Shown here: piece by piece, positions 1 through 12,010 of the stretch
Position numbering within the stretch: position 1 is the first letter of the stretch
Layout of the letters: each line of letters begins with the position of its first letter
Origin: Nephrocerus scutellatus
Lineage: Eukaryota; Arthropoda; Insecta; Diptera; Pipunculidae
Reading direction: 5' to 3'
Length of the DNA stretch: 64,000 nt
Assembly: GCA_947095585.1 (NCBI GenBank)
Contig: OX352761.1
Location: forward strand, 63,688,882-63,752,881
The notes under the pieces: model-generated
Told to the model about the DNA's origin: nothing
Seen by the model: the letters and a program-made list of their open reading frames with translations, nothing else
The model's database searches: none
Program-made: the position numbers and the translations under genes

Positions 1-258
1 AATGCTACCGGCGCCCCCGTCCCGTTAAAACCCTGGCAGGACTCAAAGTACGCTCAATGTTTCGTCGCTATTAAGTTAGTGGTGTAGGTACAGATGAAAA
101 ATTCCTGTCTAACACTGATCTGGCTCTGAACACAAGACCCCATAAGGGCTCGTGTCAACCCCCGCATGGCCTCACTGCTTGCATAGATAACCATGGGATC
201 CATAGGTGACTACACACCCGAGCATTGATAACGGCTTTGAGTGGGGACCCAATTTACA

Positions 259-1614
259 ATGAATTCCCAGAATTTAGGAGGAGGAGAAGTAGAAGGAGTT
301 GTAGGAGAGGAGAATGTGAATTCTTTTAAAAGGAGTTCGAAGATGGCGAGATTACCAGTGGCCCAAACGTCACAAAGGCGCGAATCACCGGAAACAAGAA
401 AGGTGATAAAGGAAGCCAGCCCAGGCAAATCCGACTTTCATAAACTAGGAGAGCAGATAAAGGGACTGGTAGAAATGTTGGAAGATGGAAAAAGACGTTC
501 CATCCATCAAGCCATGCGGGATGCGATTGATAGCATTAAAAACCTCTATGAGTTATCGGCCATCTACGTTAATAACAAGAAGACTAAGGAGAAGATGGTT
601 AATCACACCTCATCTCAAACCTCTCCCTGGCTCAAAGCTTCAATGGAGCAAAAAAGGGAGCAGCCTATCCACAGCGAAACGCCGAATCCAAAGTGGAGGC
701 AAGAGCAACGCCAGTCCTCACGTAAACCTATGGTAATAGCGACGGAAGAAAAAACCCAGGAAAAGGGTATTAAAAATGTTAAAAAAACTGGAGAAGGCGA
801 ATGGACAAAAGTCGTCGCTAAAACTAAAAATAAAGTGAAGTCAGACGCATCTGCCAAGAAGTCCGCCGTAAAACAAAAGCCAATTATAAGAAAGGCAAGA
901 CCTGACGCCATAGTCATAGAAGCGAAGGGCGAAATATTCTATGCGCAGATATTGCGCAACGTAAAGGCTGATCCAAAACTAGAAACAATTGGAAAAGCAG
1001 TATCTAGGATCAGAAGGATACAAAAAGGTGACCTCTTAATTCAATTGAAGGAGACAAGTGACAAGACAGCGGAATTTAAAAGCGTCATAAGTGAGGCGTT
1101 AGGCGAACAAGCAAATGTAAGAACCCTCACCCAACGCACTAGCATCGAGCTGAAAGACATCGATGAGATCACCACAAAAGAAGACATTTGTGAATCAATC
1201 GAAGTCCAAGTCGGAGTCGAAGGCGTTACACCGTCAGACTTTATATCGCTGAGGAAAGCATATGGTGGAACCCAAACGGCGACTATCAGCCTTCCAAATG
1301 AAAAAGCAAAGAAGCTGCTGGAAGCAAAGAAGATAAAAATCGGGTGGGTAGTGTGTCGCATCCGCGAACGGACACTCCTCAAAAAGTGCTTCAAATGCCT
1401 GGAATTTGGGCACATTGCCAAGCAGTGTAAAAACGGAGAAGATCGCTCCAAGCTGTGTAGAAGATGTGGGGATGAGGGCCACATAGCTAAGTCTTGCGCA
1501 AAGGAGCCTTCGTGCATGTTCTGTAGAAAGGAACACCCAGAAGATGCGAAGCATGTAGCGGGCAGCAGCAAATGCCCAGTCTTTAGGAGAGCTATCGCCA
1601 GCAGAAAAGTATGA
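259..1614 (+). CDS. E1 ORF1, gag-like nucleic-acid-binding protein
   Basis: An open frame of 451 codons from the ATG at 259; the frame is also open upstream but has only a GTG at 241. The N-terminal two thirds are basic and low complexity, rich in K, E, S and T. The C-terminal 77 residues hold two canonical CX2CX4HX4C knuckles (CFKCLEFGHIAKQC and CRRCGDEGHIAKSC) and a third variant CX2C finger, typical of R1-clade ORF1 proteins that coat the element RNA. The stop TGA overlaps the ORF2 ATG (ATGA), suggesting coupled re-initiation. No internal lesion is seen. The role is inferred from family knowledge. Confidence 0.85.
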   Translation: MNSQNLGGGEVEGVVGEENVNSFKRSSKMARLPVAQTSQRRESPETRKVIKEASPGKSDFHKLGEQIKGLVEMLEDGKRRSIHQAMRDAIDSIKNLYELSAIYVNNKKTKEKMVNHTSSQTSPWLKASMEQKREQPIHSETPNPKWRQEQRQSSRKPMVIATEEKTQEKGIKNVKKTGEGEWTKVVAKTKNKVKSDASAKKSAVKQKPIIRKARPDAIVIEAKGEIFYAQILRNVKADPKLETIGKAVSRIRRIQKGDLLIQLKETSDKTAEFKSVISEALGEQANVRTLTQRTSIELKDIDEITTKEDICESIEVQVGVEGVTPSDFISLRKAYGGTQTATISLPNEKAKKLLEAKKIKIGWVVCRIRERTLLKKCFKCLEFGHIAKQCKNGEDRSKLCRRCGDEGHIAKSCAKEPSCMFCRKEHPEDAKHVAGSSKCPVFRRAIASRKV

Positions 1615-4561
1615 AGGTTATCCAGATAAACCTAAATCACTGCGAGATAGCACAGGATATCCTGTCACAGACGGCTAAAGACGAGAGAGCGGACATAATT
1701 TTAATAAGCGAACCGTACAAATCTCGTGACATCAACGCTTGGGCATGTGACAAAACAGAAAAAGCTGCAATATGGATTTGCGGGAGACATGCCTTCCAAG
1801 ATGTAGACGGGCAGGCGGAGGGCTTCGTACGGGCAAAAATAAATGGAATCAACTTTTATAGTTGTTACGCAAGACCCAGCTGGACGATGAGCGAATACTC
1901 AGCAATGATAGAAAATTTAATGGCCGATGCTCGAGGAAGAGCTCCAGTGGTTATAGGCGGAGACTTCAATGCCTGGGCAACAGACTGGGGCAGCAGATTT
2001 ACTAATATCAGAGGACATTATCTGCTAGAATCTTTCGCCTCATTAAATATAGGCATAGCTAAACGGGACGAGCAAATACGTATCGCAAAGCAGGAAGGGG
2101 ATCGATCATCGATATTACCTTCGCTAGCAGTTCCCTCCTGCGGATGATAAAATGGCGCGTCAGCGAAGACTATACGCACAGCGACCACCAGGCGATTGTA
2201 ATTGAAATTAAAGAAAAAAAAGCCGTGCAACGCCCAAAATTAGGGGGACCTAAATGGAAAGACAAGTTCCTTGATAAAGAAATGTTTGAGGAAATCATAA
2301 ACTCAAGCTTCCTAATCGAAAGCGGAACGTCTGAGATCCTGTCGCAACAACTTACCAGTATAATCACTACAGCGTGCGACGCAGCTATGCCCAGGAGAAG
2401 ACCTAGCAAGAGAGGTGAACACTGCTACTGGTGGAATGAGCGATAAAAGCACTGAGAGCTGCCTGCTTACAAGCCAGACGTAGAGTGCAGCGATCAAGAA
2501 GGGGATCAGACATTCAAGAACGTCTTGATATGCTAAGATTAGCTAGACGAAATTTAAAAAATGCAATTAAAGAAAGCAAGTCGAAGTGCTTCAAACGACT
2601 ATGTGACGAGGCGGACATCAATCCCTGGGAAACAGCGTACAAAATAGTTATGGCAAAGCTAAAAGGCTGTAAGACCCCGCAAATATCATGCCCAACAAAG
2701 CTTAGGTCCATCGTAGAACACCTATTTCCGAAAGGACCATATACTATGTGCAACATAATAAGAGAAATTAGCACAGAAAGTATTCCAAGGCTAACAGTTG
2801 ATGAACTCGTGAACGCAAGTAAAAGAATACGAGACAACAAAGCTCCTGGACCCGATGGCATTCCTAATAAAGCATTGAAAGCCGCCATCAGAAGTAGGCC
2901 GGACATGTTCATGACATGCATGCAACAGTGTCTAGATGAAGGAGTTTTCCCTGAACCTTGGAAACTGCAGCATTTAGTATTGCTTCCAAAGGGAAACAAA
3001 CCACCGGGCGAACCATCATCGTACCGCCCAATATGCCTACTAGATACAATGGGAAAGATACTCGAGCGGATCATATATGACAGATTGCTTAATATAGCGG
3101 ATAATAAAGGAGCACTGTCAGATCATCAGTTCGGGTTTCGAAAATCGCGCTCGACCGTCGACGCCATAAAGGCGGTGGTCAATATAGCAAAGAATGCGAT
3201 TGAAGGAAAAAGATGGCGGTGGGGCACAAAGGAATATTGTGCAGTAGTGACACTGGACATAAAAAACGCCTTTAACTCTGCAAATGGTCCTCAATAAGAA
3301 GATCACTCGCCAGAATGGATGCACCATACTATATAAGGAAGATAGTGTCAAGCTACTTAAGTTATAGAAGGTTGAGGTACGAAACCAATGAGGGTACAAA
3401 GTACTATAACGTCTCCGCAGGAGTCCCACAAGGATCGGTGCTGGGTCCCCTTCTATGGAATATAATGTACGATGGAGTTCTAAGACTAGCATTACCACCA
3501 GGCGTACAAATATTTGGATTCGCTGACGACATCGCCGTTGTCACAGTGTCAAAGACAATCAATGGAATAGAGTCAGCCACGAATGAAGCAGTTGGCCAAA
3601 TCAAAAAATGGCTAGTATCCGTCGGTTTAGAATTAGCCGACCATAAAACGGAAGCAGTCCTGATTACCAGCCGGAAAAATATAGAATACATAAATATACG
3701 AGTTGGTAACCAGACTATTAGATCAAAGGATTTTGTCAAATACCTAGGAGTAATGCTTGACAATAGGCTCCGTTTTAAAATACACGTGGACTATTCTAGC
3801 AGAAAGGCGTCGCAGATGTCGGAGGACCAGGATATCCAAGGAGGGTCCTAATGTCCAGAGTAGTTAGCTCAGTCCTCCTTTACGCAGCCCCAGTTTGGGC
3901 GGAGGCACTGGTGACTAAAGAAATAAGAAGAAACCTCTCGTCTATATACAGACTCAGTGCACTAAGGACGATCAGCGGGTTCCGAACGATCTCCGATGAT
4001 GCGGCCCTCGTTATAGCAGGAATGGTTCCAGTAGACATCCTCGCAGATGAAATGCTTAGGATCTACAATAGAAGAGCCTTATCACATCCGGACCAACGAT
4101 CAATCAAAATGATCAAAGAAGAAGAAAAGGCCACCTCAATGGCTGTATGGCAAGCCAGGTGGGACAGTTTGAAAGGAAGATGGACCCACAAACTGATCCC
4201 GAATAGAGAGAATTGGACAAACCGATCTCACGGTAACTGCAATTACCAATTTACGCAGTTTCTGTCAGGCCATGGCGGCTATCGAAGATATCTTTATCGA
4301 TTTGGACACGATAGCTCACCTTTTTGCCCAGATTGTCCGGAACTGGAAGAAGATACGGAGCATGCGATTTTGCAATGCGGACGCTTTAGAGAATGGAGAA
4401 GCAGCCTGCCAAGTCCACAAGTCCTGTTAGAAGAAATGCTGAGATCTGAGGGTAAGTGGACAGAAGTGTGTGTATTCATAACGAATGTGCAAAACGAGCT
4501 GCGAAGAATCGAAAAGATAAGGCGATCAGCAGCAGCAGAAGATGCAGAAGGCATAGAGTAA
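1611..4561 (+). pseudogene. E1 ORF2 endonuclease-reverse transcriptase, four frame lesions
   Basis: Matches ORF2 of copy E5. The endonuclease part has GGDFNAW and, after the first lesion, SDHQA. The RT part has APGPDG, YRPI, FGFRKSRS, GVPQGSVLGP and FADD, and the C terminus has CPDC-X-H-X-C. Lesions relative to E5: a 1-nt loss near 2061 (stop at 2145), a 1-nt loss near 2440 (stop at 2444), a 1-nt loss near 3284 (stop at 3295) and a 31-bp deletion near 3816 with ATG microhomology. Each shifts the frame, so no full protein can be made. All four are also in E3. Confidence 0.9.
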
Positions 4562-4762
4562 TCTGCTAACCAGCACCGTGATGTAATACCTAACGGCAGT
4601 CCCGCGGGGAGAGTGGTTGAAGTGTGTAAGGAGGGTTTAGTACGTAGGCGTAATTCCTGGTACGAACATTCAGGTTTACGAATCGTGCATGCTAGTACCC
4701 CTGGAGGGCTCTACTGGTATCTTTTAGAAGATTCCCCACCTTTGGCACAGCCATAAAAAAAA

Positions 4763-5215
4763 CACACTGCGTGCTCGGCTTGTGGCAAAATCATCCACGA
4801 AATGACGCAGCGGCAGCGAACAGCGCTGCTCACAAAGCACAGAGCTCAGACTTTGCCGTGATCTGATGCGATATAGCGATATTTAAATATTGTATATTGG
4901 GGTCCCCAAGGGGCCGATCGCTCCAAATTTTTACAAAAAGTGTTTTCCATCGAAGACACACATGTGTACAAAATTTAAAGAAAATCGGGTAAATTTTGTA
5001 AAACATTTGTATGGGAGTCCCCGAACCCGAGGTCCGAGGGACCTCAAATTTTAATAGAAAGTATTGTCACCGGAAATATACATGTGTGCAAAATTTCAAT
5101 AAAATCGAGCTATGGGATCTGGGCTAAAAATTGATCAGAAAATCTGACTAGCTAGCTAGCCAGCCAGCCAGCCAACCAGCCAGCCACGTGAACGCGAAGT
5201 TAATATAGAGAATTT
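4763..5215 (+). repeat. dispersed repeat with AC tract, copy 1
   Basis: Starts at the short CACAC after E1 with TGCGTGCTCG, runs through a GATATAGCGATATTT segment and a block that alternates GGGGTCCC-like and ACACATGTGTAC-like motifs, and ends in CTAGC/CAGCC tandem tetranucleotides (5147-5185) before GTTAATATAGAG. A similar unit lies at 51542-51957, and shorter copies at 18006-18235, 23981-24210 and 27120-27340. It has no coding capacity. It could be a non-autonomous element such as a Helentron/DINE-like unit or a SINE; I cannot decide. It carries the microsatellite used by the R1-clade copies. Confidence 0.75.
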
Positions 5216-6405
5216 AAAAAGAGTTGATTCAGCAAAAGCAAGAATCGCAGCAGCAATCGCAGCAACAGACTCAAGAGAATAAAAAGATGAATATAGAATT
5301 AAGTTCCAAATTAAACGAGAAGTTGGAACAGCAAAGTCAAGGTCTAAAGAAAGATTTGAATTTTCGAATTAGTGACAAGTTGGAACAGCAAAGCCAAAAG
5401 TTGAAGCAAGAATTGGATCAGCAAAATCAGCAGTAAATTCCAAATTGACCGATAAGTTTGAACAGCAAATTCAACAATAGCAGAAACAAAGCCGAGAACT
5501 GAAGCAGGAATTGAACTCCAAATTCGATCAACAAAAGCAAGAATTTAGTCAGTAAACACAAGGCCTAAATAAGGAAATTTATCAGTGCTTAACTACAAAT
5601 TTGATAAACAAAATCAGAAGCTCGAATTACTTAAAGGTGAAATAAATTGAAATTCAAGCAACATTTCAAGAGGAAGTGAAATCGCTCGAAACGAATATGG
5701 CAGGAAAGGAGTGGTCTGGAAGGCAAAATAAAGGAGATTGAGACCCGGCTGGGTAGTCGTACTCAGTTTGTCAGGGAAAACACTCAACGAAGTAATCCCA
5801 AAGTCATTCCAGAATCTTCTAGTAACTAAAAAGGAATTTTGAAGCCACCTGCGTTCAATGGGGATACTGCTTTTGAAAATTTTAAAGTCCAGTTGGAGCT
5901 GCTGTACAACACAATGGATGGGGTGCAGAAGAACAGCTAAACTCTTTGATTCTAGCGTTGAGGGGCATGGTAGCAGACGTATTGCAATTGATTCCAAATA
6001 CTGAGATGAATTCCGGAAGAATCTCGAAGGAGTTGGACTTGCGTTATGGACAGTCTCACACACAGAATCTAAGCAAAATACAGCTCCAGATGAAGAAACA
6101 ATAGCGAAGAGAACGGCTTCAAGAATTAGCAGAGGAAATAACCAAGCTAACACGACAAGCCTATTTTGGGGTTCAGATTCAACATTTGGGCTAGTATCTT
6201 GAACGGACTGGCAGTGGATGCGTTCATTAAAGCTATTCGAGATGAAAAGTTGAAGCTTCATTTGAGAACTACAGACTTGCCATGGCTGTCGTCGTTCATC
6301 AGTGTATCCGAGGCCGATTTTGACTTCCGTAATAAGGTTTTTTTACGGGCGAGGTTATTGGCCTCGCTCCAACCTTACTTTGAAGGAACTAGCTCGATTA
6401 TTTAG
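5216..6405 (+). pseudogene. decayed Ty3/gypsy-type gag with Q-rich coiled coil
   Basis: A 70-codon open stretch (5224-5436) encodes a Q/K/E-rich coiled coil with repeated LEQQSQ-LK units. It is followed by more degenerate repeats of the same kind with stops. From about 5838 a gag-capsid-like region can be read across several frames: KPPAFNGD, a LILALRG segment, ELDLRYGQSH, and ELAEEITKLTRQAY. The 79-codon frame at 6166-6405 continues it (FIKAIRDEKLKLHLR). This order resembles gag of insect Ty3/gypsy elements. Many stops and shifts are present and no LTR or pol was found, so it is a fragment. Confidence 0.6.
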
Positions 6406-6679
6406 CTTTTCCTGTATGTGGAGCAAAATTACCGGAGGCCACCACGTGGAGGTTTGATCGCACTTCCAACAATCAGAGATAGTTACGGCCACCTGCAATT
6501 CTAGAGCATTCCATGTTATTTGCCCTATTCTGCTGATGGCTGAGCGCCGACTGACGAGACAAGCAAATCTTAATTTTAATTGCTTCTAAAAGCTTTTATG
6601 CTTTTGCTGCTGGAAAACTAATAGTCGTAGTTTAGTTCCGCATATGCCATGCGAAGAGTTGTGCTGACCCCTGGATGAA
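6406..6679. other. no gene seen
   Basis: Unique-looking AT-balanced sequence between the gag remnant and the LINE tail. I see no ORF, RNA gene or repeat. Confidence 0.5.
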
Positions 6680-6687
6680 GTTCACTT

Positions 6688-6704
6688 TTAGGTTAGGTTA
6701 GGTT
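6688..6704 (-). repeat. TTAGG-type short tandem repeat at LINE 3' end
   Basis: Three and a half units of TTAGG on the plus strand (AACCT in the LINE sense) sit just 3' of the coding end of the minus-strand RTE-like LINE. Flies lack TTAGG telomeres, so this is more likely the microsatellite tail of the LINE than a telomeric relic. Confidence 0.6.
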
Positions 6705-8695
6705 GAAGTGGCCGTCAGTCAAAACCGACGCACATAGATCAGTGAAGGTCCGTTGTGATACCACAAGGATCTAGGAACATTTCTACGCCTACTCGTTGAA
6801 CCACTTCTTTTTCTCTTTATGTCCTGTATCCCCTTGTGGATCCTAGGGCCTACGCGCCATCGCGTGCGGTTCCTGGCAATAAGCTTCAGCTCTCTCCAAC
6901 TCTTCCCCAATTGCCGTGCCTCCTCTTCAACTGTTCTGCGCCATGTATTTCTCGGACGACCCGTTCTACTACCATCCTGAGATAACGGGTTCCATTGCAT
7001 TGCGTAGTTTGCTATGGAACTGTCGCCTTTTCGGAGTGTATGACCAATCCACTGCCACTTCCGTCGTTAGATGGTTGTGCCTATTGGTTCCTGACCCGTT
7101 CTCTGGTAAAGATGTTCGTTAGAGATACGATTAGGCCAGAAAACCCTTAAGATGTTCCATAGGCACCTATTTACGAATGTTTGTAATCTTTTTGTGATAG
7201 TAGCGGTCTCCTTCCAAGTGCTGCACCCATACAACAGCACAGATTCAACATTTGAGCGGAACAGTCGCAGCTTGGTGTTTAAGCTTATCGCATTGCTTCG
7301 CCATATCATGGACATCATTCCAAACACCGATTTTGCTTTGCCGATTCGGTTGACAATGTCCTGTTCGGTTCCACCTACGGTCGAGACAATACTCCCAAGA
7401 TATTGGAAACTCTCTACTCTCTCTACCGGCTGTCCAGCAATGTTAACATGAGTAAGTGAGTTAGTGCCGAGGTTGATGATTTTGGTTTTGGCAGTATTAA
7501 TCTTCAAACCCGCAACATTTGCCTCCCTCTCCACATTTGTTGTCATTTGGTGCAGCTCCATAATTCTGTGTGAGAGTAAACAAACGTCGTCAGCGTAATC
7601 CAGATGTTTGAGTTGAGATGTAAGAGTCTAACGAATTCCTCCGTTTCCAGTAGATAAAGCTGCGCGAAGTACATCGCTAATCACCAACAGAAAAAGTATC
7701 GGCGATAGAATGCAACCTTGTCGTACCCCACTTAGGATCTCGAATTCCACTGACAGCTTTCCTATATGCAGCACATGACATTTAGAGACATCATAGGCTG
7801 CTTTAATAATAGCTATTAGTTTATCGGGTATACCTCTCCTGCGCAAGGGGAGCCATTTAAACTGTCTGTTGACACTGTCAAACGCCTTCTCAAAGTCGAT
7901 GAACAGTAGGTGCAGTTGTGACCGGAATTCAACGCACTGTTCAATAATGATCCGCAGGGTGTTTATGTGGTCTACACAGGAGGATCCAGTGCGGAAACCT
8001 GCTTGTTCGACATCGAGTGTATCTTCCAGATGTTCCTTAATACGCTCAAGTACTACTTTGGCTATTACTTTTGCAACTGCAGGGAGAACGCAAATGCCTC
8101 TCCAGTTTTCGCACTCCATAAGACTACCTTTTTTAGGAAGCTTGACAATCATTCCCTTCTTCCACTCGTCAGGGAATCTTTCTACCTCCCAAGCTCTCTC
8201 TACAAGAGGATATAAAAGCTCTGCTGATGTCGTTGGAGCTGCACGCAGAAGCTCTGCGGGTATACCATCTAGTCCTACCGACTTGTTGTTCTTTAGTGCG
8301 TTAATCGCGGTAGCGATCTCGTCTTTACTAGGAGTTAAGGTGCGAATTCTGGAAATTGTTACTTCCGGCAGCTCCGTTTGATTTAGGTGCATATCGTTAG
8401 CAAATACACGGTTAAGGACCGTAGAGAAATGCTCCTTCCATGGCTTGAGCTGATCCTCATCTGGAACGAGTACGGCACCATCTAGGCCTTTCACCGGATG
8501 TTGGCTAGAGCGGTGACCACCTGTCAGCTCTTTGGTGATTCTGTAACTGGTTCTGCTATCGCACCTGCTCGCTGCTTCCTCTGCTTCTGAGGCCAGGTTG
8601 TTAATATAGTTACGCTTGTCACGTCTTACACTACGCTGCACTTCTCTCATTTTTCTTCGATACATGGACTCTAGCTCGCTACACTTGGAGATTCG
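6705..8695 (-). pseudogene. RTE-like LINE reverse transcriptase, 5'-truncated, in-frame stops
   Basis: One reading frame on the minus strand from about 8695 to 6719. It is broken by stops at 7628-7630 (just before the YADD motif) and at 7067-7069, with no frame change between the parts. Motifs in order: VGLDGIPAELL, WRGICVLP, EQAGFRTGSSCVDHI, IDFEKAFDSV, GVRQGCILSP, YADDV (about 7590), FQYLGS, and a C terminus with GRPRNTWRRTVEEE and KSWRELK-NRTRWR. The RT sequence resembles RTE-type or so-called craniofacial-protein-like LINEs. The endonuclease is absent. The 5' end abuts a LOA-type RNase H on the same strand, so this copy truncated on, or inserted into, that element. Confidence 0.8.
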
Positions 8696-10440
8696 TATGT
8701 GCAGTCTGTTTTGAGAGATCAACAGGCAATAGGGGTAGTGTGGTTCCATGTTTGTGGAGTTCATCAGCCATACAATTACCTGGAATGGCTCTATGCCCCG
8801 GCACCCAGCACAGGTGAATGTTTAACTGCTCCGCCATCTCCTCAAGAGACGATCAGCAATTCCGGGCTAGAATGGAATTTGTGGAAAGTTATTCCATGGA
8901 CCTTAGCGCAGCCTGGCTATCCGAGAAAATGTGGATATCCTTAACAGATATGACATTACTCTTCAGCCAAGACAAGGCTTCCTTAATAGCCATGATTTCA
9001 GCTTAGGAGGCACTACAGTGATCAAGAAGACGGATACGAAAGTAGATACCTTCCTCCCAAGAAGATCTGGATGGGATAGTGACCTGGAAGTTTTTGTTGA
9101 AGTGGAGCTGCGGAATGGTGTAGTCTATGTTGACAAGTGGAGTCCTGACTGAATTCAGGATAGAAGAGTGACCGAAATAATTCACGGTCCACTGATAGAT
9201 TGCTCTGAGGCGAGTAGCCGCGCTTGCAGTGAGTTGTCTGCCGAAGATGTCGAGTGGAGCAAGGTTGAGCAGAATGTCCAGTGCAGAAGAGGGAGTTGTA
9301 CGAAGGGCTCCGCTCACACATAGACAAGCTGATCTTTGGACTCTGCTTAGTTTGTCGCGAATAATCGCTTTATCTAATGCAGTCCACCAAACAGCCACAC
9401 CGTATAGCAGAATAGGTCTGACTACTGCTGTGTACAGCCAATGAGTGATATGCGGTTGAAGACCCCATTTACTTCCTATGGCTTTTTTGCTTGAGAAGAG
9501 TGCCACTGTGGCTTTACGGACTCTTTCTTGTATGTTGGGTTTCCAGCCCAGCTTCCTATCCAGAATAAGACCAAGATATTTGGCCTTATCGGTGAAAGTC
9601 AAGCTTGCGCCCTTGATGGACGGAGGGTTGAAGAGTGGGATTTTGTACTTCCTCGTAAAGATGACAAGTTCGGGTTTTTGGGGGTTTACTCCTAGACCAC
9701 AATGATCTGCCCAGCTTATTAGCTTATTAAGAGTATTCTGCAGAAGTTCTTTCAAGGTGTGTTGGTACTTTCCTGAGACGGCTATGGCAACGTCGTCCGC
9801 ATAGGCGATCACTCCGCGGCCCTCCACCCTCAGGAGAACCAGCAGCTCATTCACCACTAGGTTCCAAAGAAGTGGGGACAGGACTCCTCCTTGCGGTGCC
9901 TCTGCTGACAAATCTTTTGGCAGACGACAAACTAAGTCTTGAATTGATGATCCTACTTGTGAGTAGAAGATCAATCAGTTCACCCAGTGAGCCATTCAGC
10001 TCCAAAGTCGACAGCGCATCCGTGATCGCAGATGTTTTGACGATGTCCAGGAAAATCACCATTGAGTATTCCTTGTGATGAAGGGAGTTTTCAAAGGAAC
10101 GTACTAGCGTATGCAGAGCTGTTTCTACAGATTTGCACTTACAGTACGCGTGTTGATCGACGGACAGAAGTCTTTTGTCAATACTAGTACGAAGGTGGAT
10201 TTCGATCAGTCTTTTTAATGTTTTTAAAAGGAATGACGAAAGGCTAATAGGTCTGAGGTCTTCTGGACTGACGTGGGAACATTTACCTGCTTTTGGAATG
10301 AAGACCACTTTCACTTCTCTCCATATGACTGGAATATAGTCCAGATCAAGACAACTTTTGAAAATTGTCTTAAGCAAAGGAAGGACTCCCTGAATGACTT
10401 CCGTTACGGCAATAAGTTGGGCTAAGCCCTTTATTAAATT
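8696..10440 (-). pseudogene. LOA/I-type LINE: RT and RNase H portion
   Basis: Minus strand. The RT N-terminal part is at 10440-9985 (YIPVIWREVKVVFIPKAGK, RPISLSSFLLKTL). A frame change near 9980 leads to the 9974-9003 frame with APQGGVLSPLLWNLVVNELL, YADDVAIAV and KYLGLILDRKLGW. After a stop, the frame 9002-8700 contains RNase H motifs: SDSQAAL and, in a shifted frame, CWVPGHRAIPGN with MADELHKHG. RT followed by RNase H points to the I/LOA group. The upstream part is at 13010-13745, separated by a CR1-like insertion, so the two pieces probably form one element. Frameshifts and stops rule out function. Confidence 0.75.
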
Positions 10441-10525
10441 CAAAATAAAATAAAAATCGAAGGAATGTGATTTACAATATATCACATCCCTCACGTTTGT
10501 AGCCGGTTTCAATTTATTTTCTCAG

Positions 10526-10626
10526 AATTCTCCCTGATTCATTGAAAAAGCAATACGAAAAACGAACACGAATTTAAAACGACGCGAGTCCAAATACTTT
10601 TATCAATGAATCATGGTCAGGGAAAA
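10526..10626. repeat. small imperfect inverted repeat
   Basis: CCCTGATTCATTGA near 10530 and TCAATGAATCATGGTCAGGG near 10604 are imperfect reverse complements (one arm has a 4-bp insert) around about 55 bp. It lies exactly between the truncated CR1-like element and the LOA RT. It may be a small hairpin element or a chance structure. Confidence 0.4.
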
Positions 10627-10674
10627 CTACAAAAAACCTTGACCAAGAAAATATTACCAATTATAAAAATAATT

Positions 10675-12010
10675 TCAAAACAATGAGTCATGCGCTTTAT
10701 TTGGGTCAAGTTCTTTCAGAATCTTTGAAACAACCCGTTTCCGAAAATAGATTTTAGACATACCTGGGCCTAGATTTGGGAGAATTGGGGGGCTTTGGTT
10801 AGTTAAAGGAAGAGTAGACGCACCAGCGAAATGAGAAGCTAAGAGATTAGCTTTCTCAATATCAGTTCTATAATAAATACCATTATGAAATAAAGAAGGA
10901 ATAGACGAAGTATTGTCTGCAAAGTTTCTTTTAACCAATGCAGCAAACGACCAAAAGCTTCGACTGTTTGAATCAGAATCCAAAATTTTTCGCATGCTAT
11001 CTCGAATCTTAAGGTCGTATATTATTTTGGACCTTTTCAATATAGTGTTTGATCTATTTCTAGCTATTCGAAACTTAACAAGGTTTTCTTCAGAAGTGCA
11101 ATTAACGTAGTCCAAATGGGCTGCTTTTTTACACGCGACTCCTGACCTGCAATGTTCGTTAAACCATTTATTTTTATGAGTATTTTTCTTTTTAAATGAA
11201 GAAGGAATGCAATTTTTCATTCCTAGCAAAATGGTTGATGTGATTAGTTGTGATGCTTCATCAGCATTATTGCTGAAAAACAGGTTGACCAATCAAATGA
11301 GCTATAAAATTGGTTCAGGAGCTCCCAGTTAGCATTTTTATAGTGCCAGAGTAGCCTTTTACTTGAAGGCTCTATGAGGGCTGGTGTTATTGAAAATTTG
11401 GCTACTACCAAAGCATGTTCAGAAAGACCTAATGGAGCAGATACATCAATTGAATATTTATCTGGCATAGTAGTACGAAATAAATCCAAAAGGTGAGGTG
11501 ATTGACCAGTAGTATCGGGATACCTAGTTGGCTTATCAACGAGTTGGGTGAAAAGATTAACATTTGAAAATAGTTCAGCGGTTTCACTAGATCGATCTCT
11601 ACCATTCGAATAGTTCACCATGAATCATTGTGAACATTAAAATCACCCAAGACTACCAATTCTGATGTTGGTGATGATTGGTAAATCTTGTCTATAGTGT
11701 CTGATAAGTAATTAAACTCAATATTAGTGTCATCAGGTGACAAATTAGGACTACGATAAAGGGAACAAATAAACATCGAATGGTTTGAAATTACAATTTC
11801 AATCCATATCGTATTGAACATAGGATTACTGTTTGGAATATTAAAATTAGGTACACTAAAACTGATGTCATCTCGTATAAATAAAATAACCCCACGATGT
11901 GGAACCAAACAGTCGACAAGAGAATACCCCGGACAATGAAAATCATTTGGGGTACCCATATAAGAGGCCTGCGTTTCACATAAACTTAGAACCGCAGGTT
12001 CGCGTCAAGA
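10675..12010 (-). pseudogene. CR1/Jockey-like LINE: endonuclease, linker and start of RT
   Basis: Minus strand, three frames. Frame 1 (11959-11615): endonuclease with an upstream LCETQAS, then CPGYSLV, FICSLYRSP and VVLGDFNVH. Frame 2 (11621-11244): HLLDLFRTT, PLGLSEHALV and HYKNANWE. Frame 3 (11292-10675): a cysteine/lysine-rich linker and a start of RT (DTSSIPS-like region, then KELDPNKAHD), truncated there. This order matches the endonuclease-linker-RT of CR1/Jockey-type elements. It interrupts the LOA element whose halves lie at 13010-13745 and 8696-10440. Two frameshifts make it non-functional. Confidence 0.75.

Larger units (their letters stand above)
1..4762 (+). mobile_element. R1-clade LINE copy E1 (Waldo/Mino-like), cut by window edge
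   Basis: Non-LTR retrotransposon with 5' UTR, ORF1 and ORF2 overlapping by ATGA, a 3' UTR and a short A tail, followed by CACAC. The window opens inside its 5' UTR at the position matching 35869 of copy E3, so about 425 bp of 5' end is missing. ORF1 has three C-terminal zinc knuckles. ORF2 has an apurinic endonuclease, RT with FADD and a terminal CPDC zinc finger, the usual R1-clade layout. E1 is nearly identical to E3 at a constant offset of 35868 and shares all four of its ORF2 lesions. Placement in the Waldo/Mino group rests on the AC-repeat flanks, not on a phylogeny. Confidence 0.9.

Noticed and set aside
1041..1571. 176-codon minus-strand frame opposite E1 ORF1 (and its copies in E3-E5)
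   Set aside because: Shadow of a well-supported ORF1 on the other strand; it recurs only because the element recurs.
6688..6704. Interstitial telomere
   Set aside because: Only 3.5 units, located at a LINE 3' end, in an order without TTAGG telomeres.
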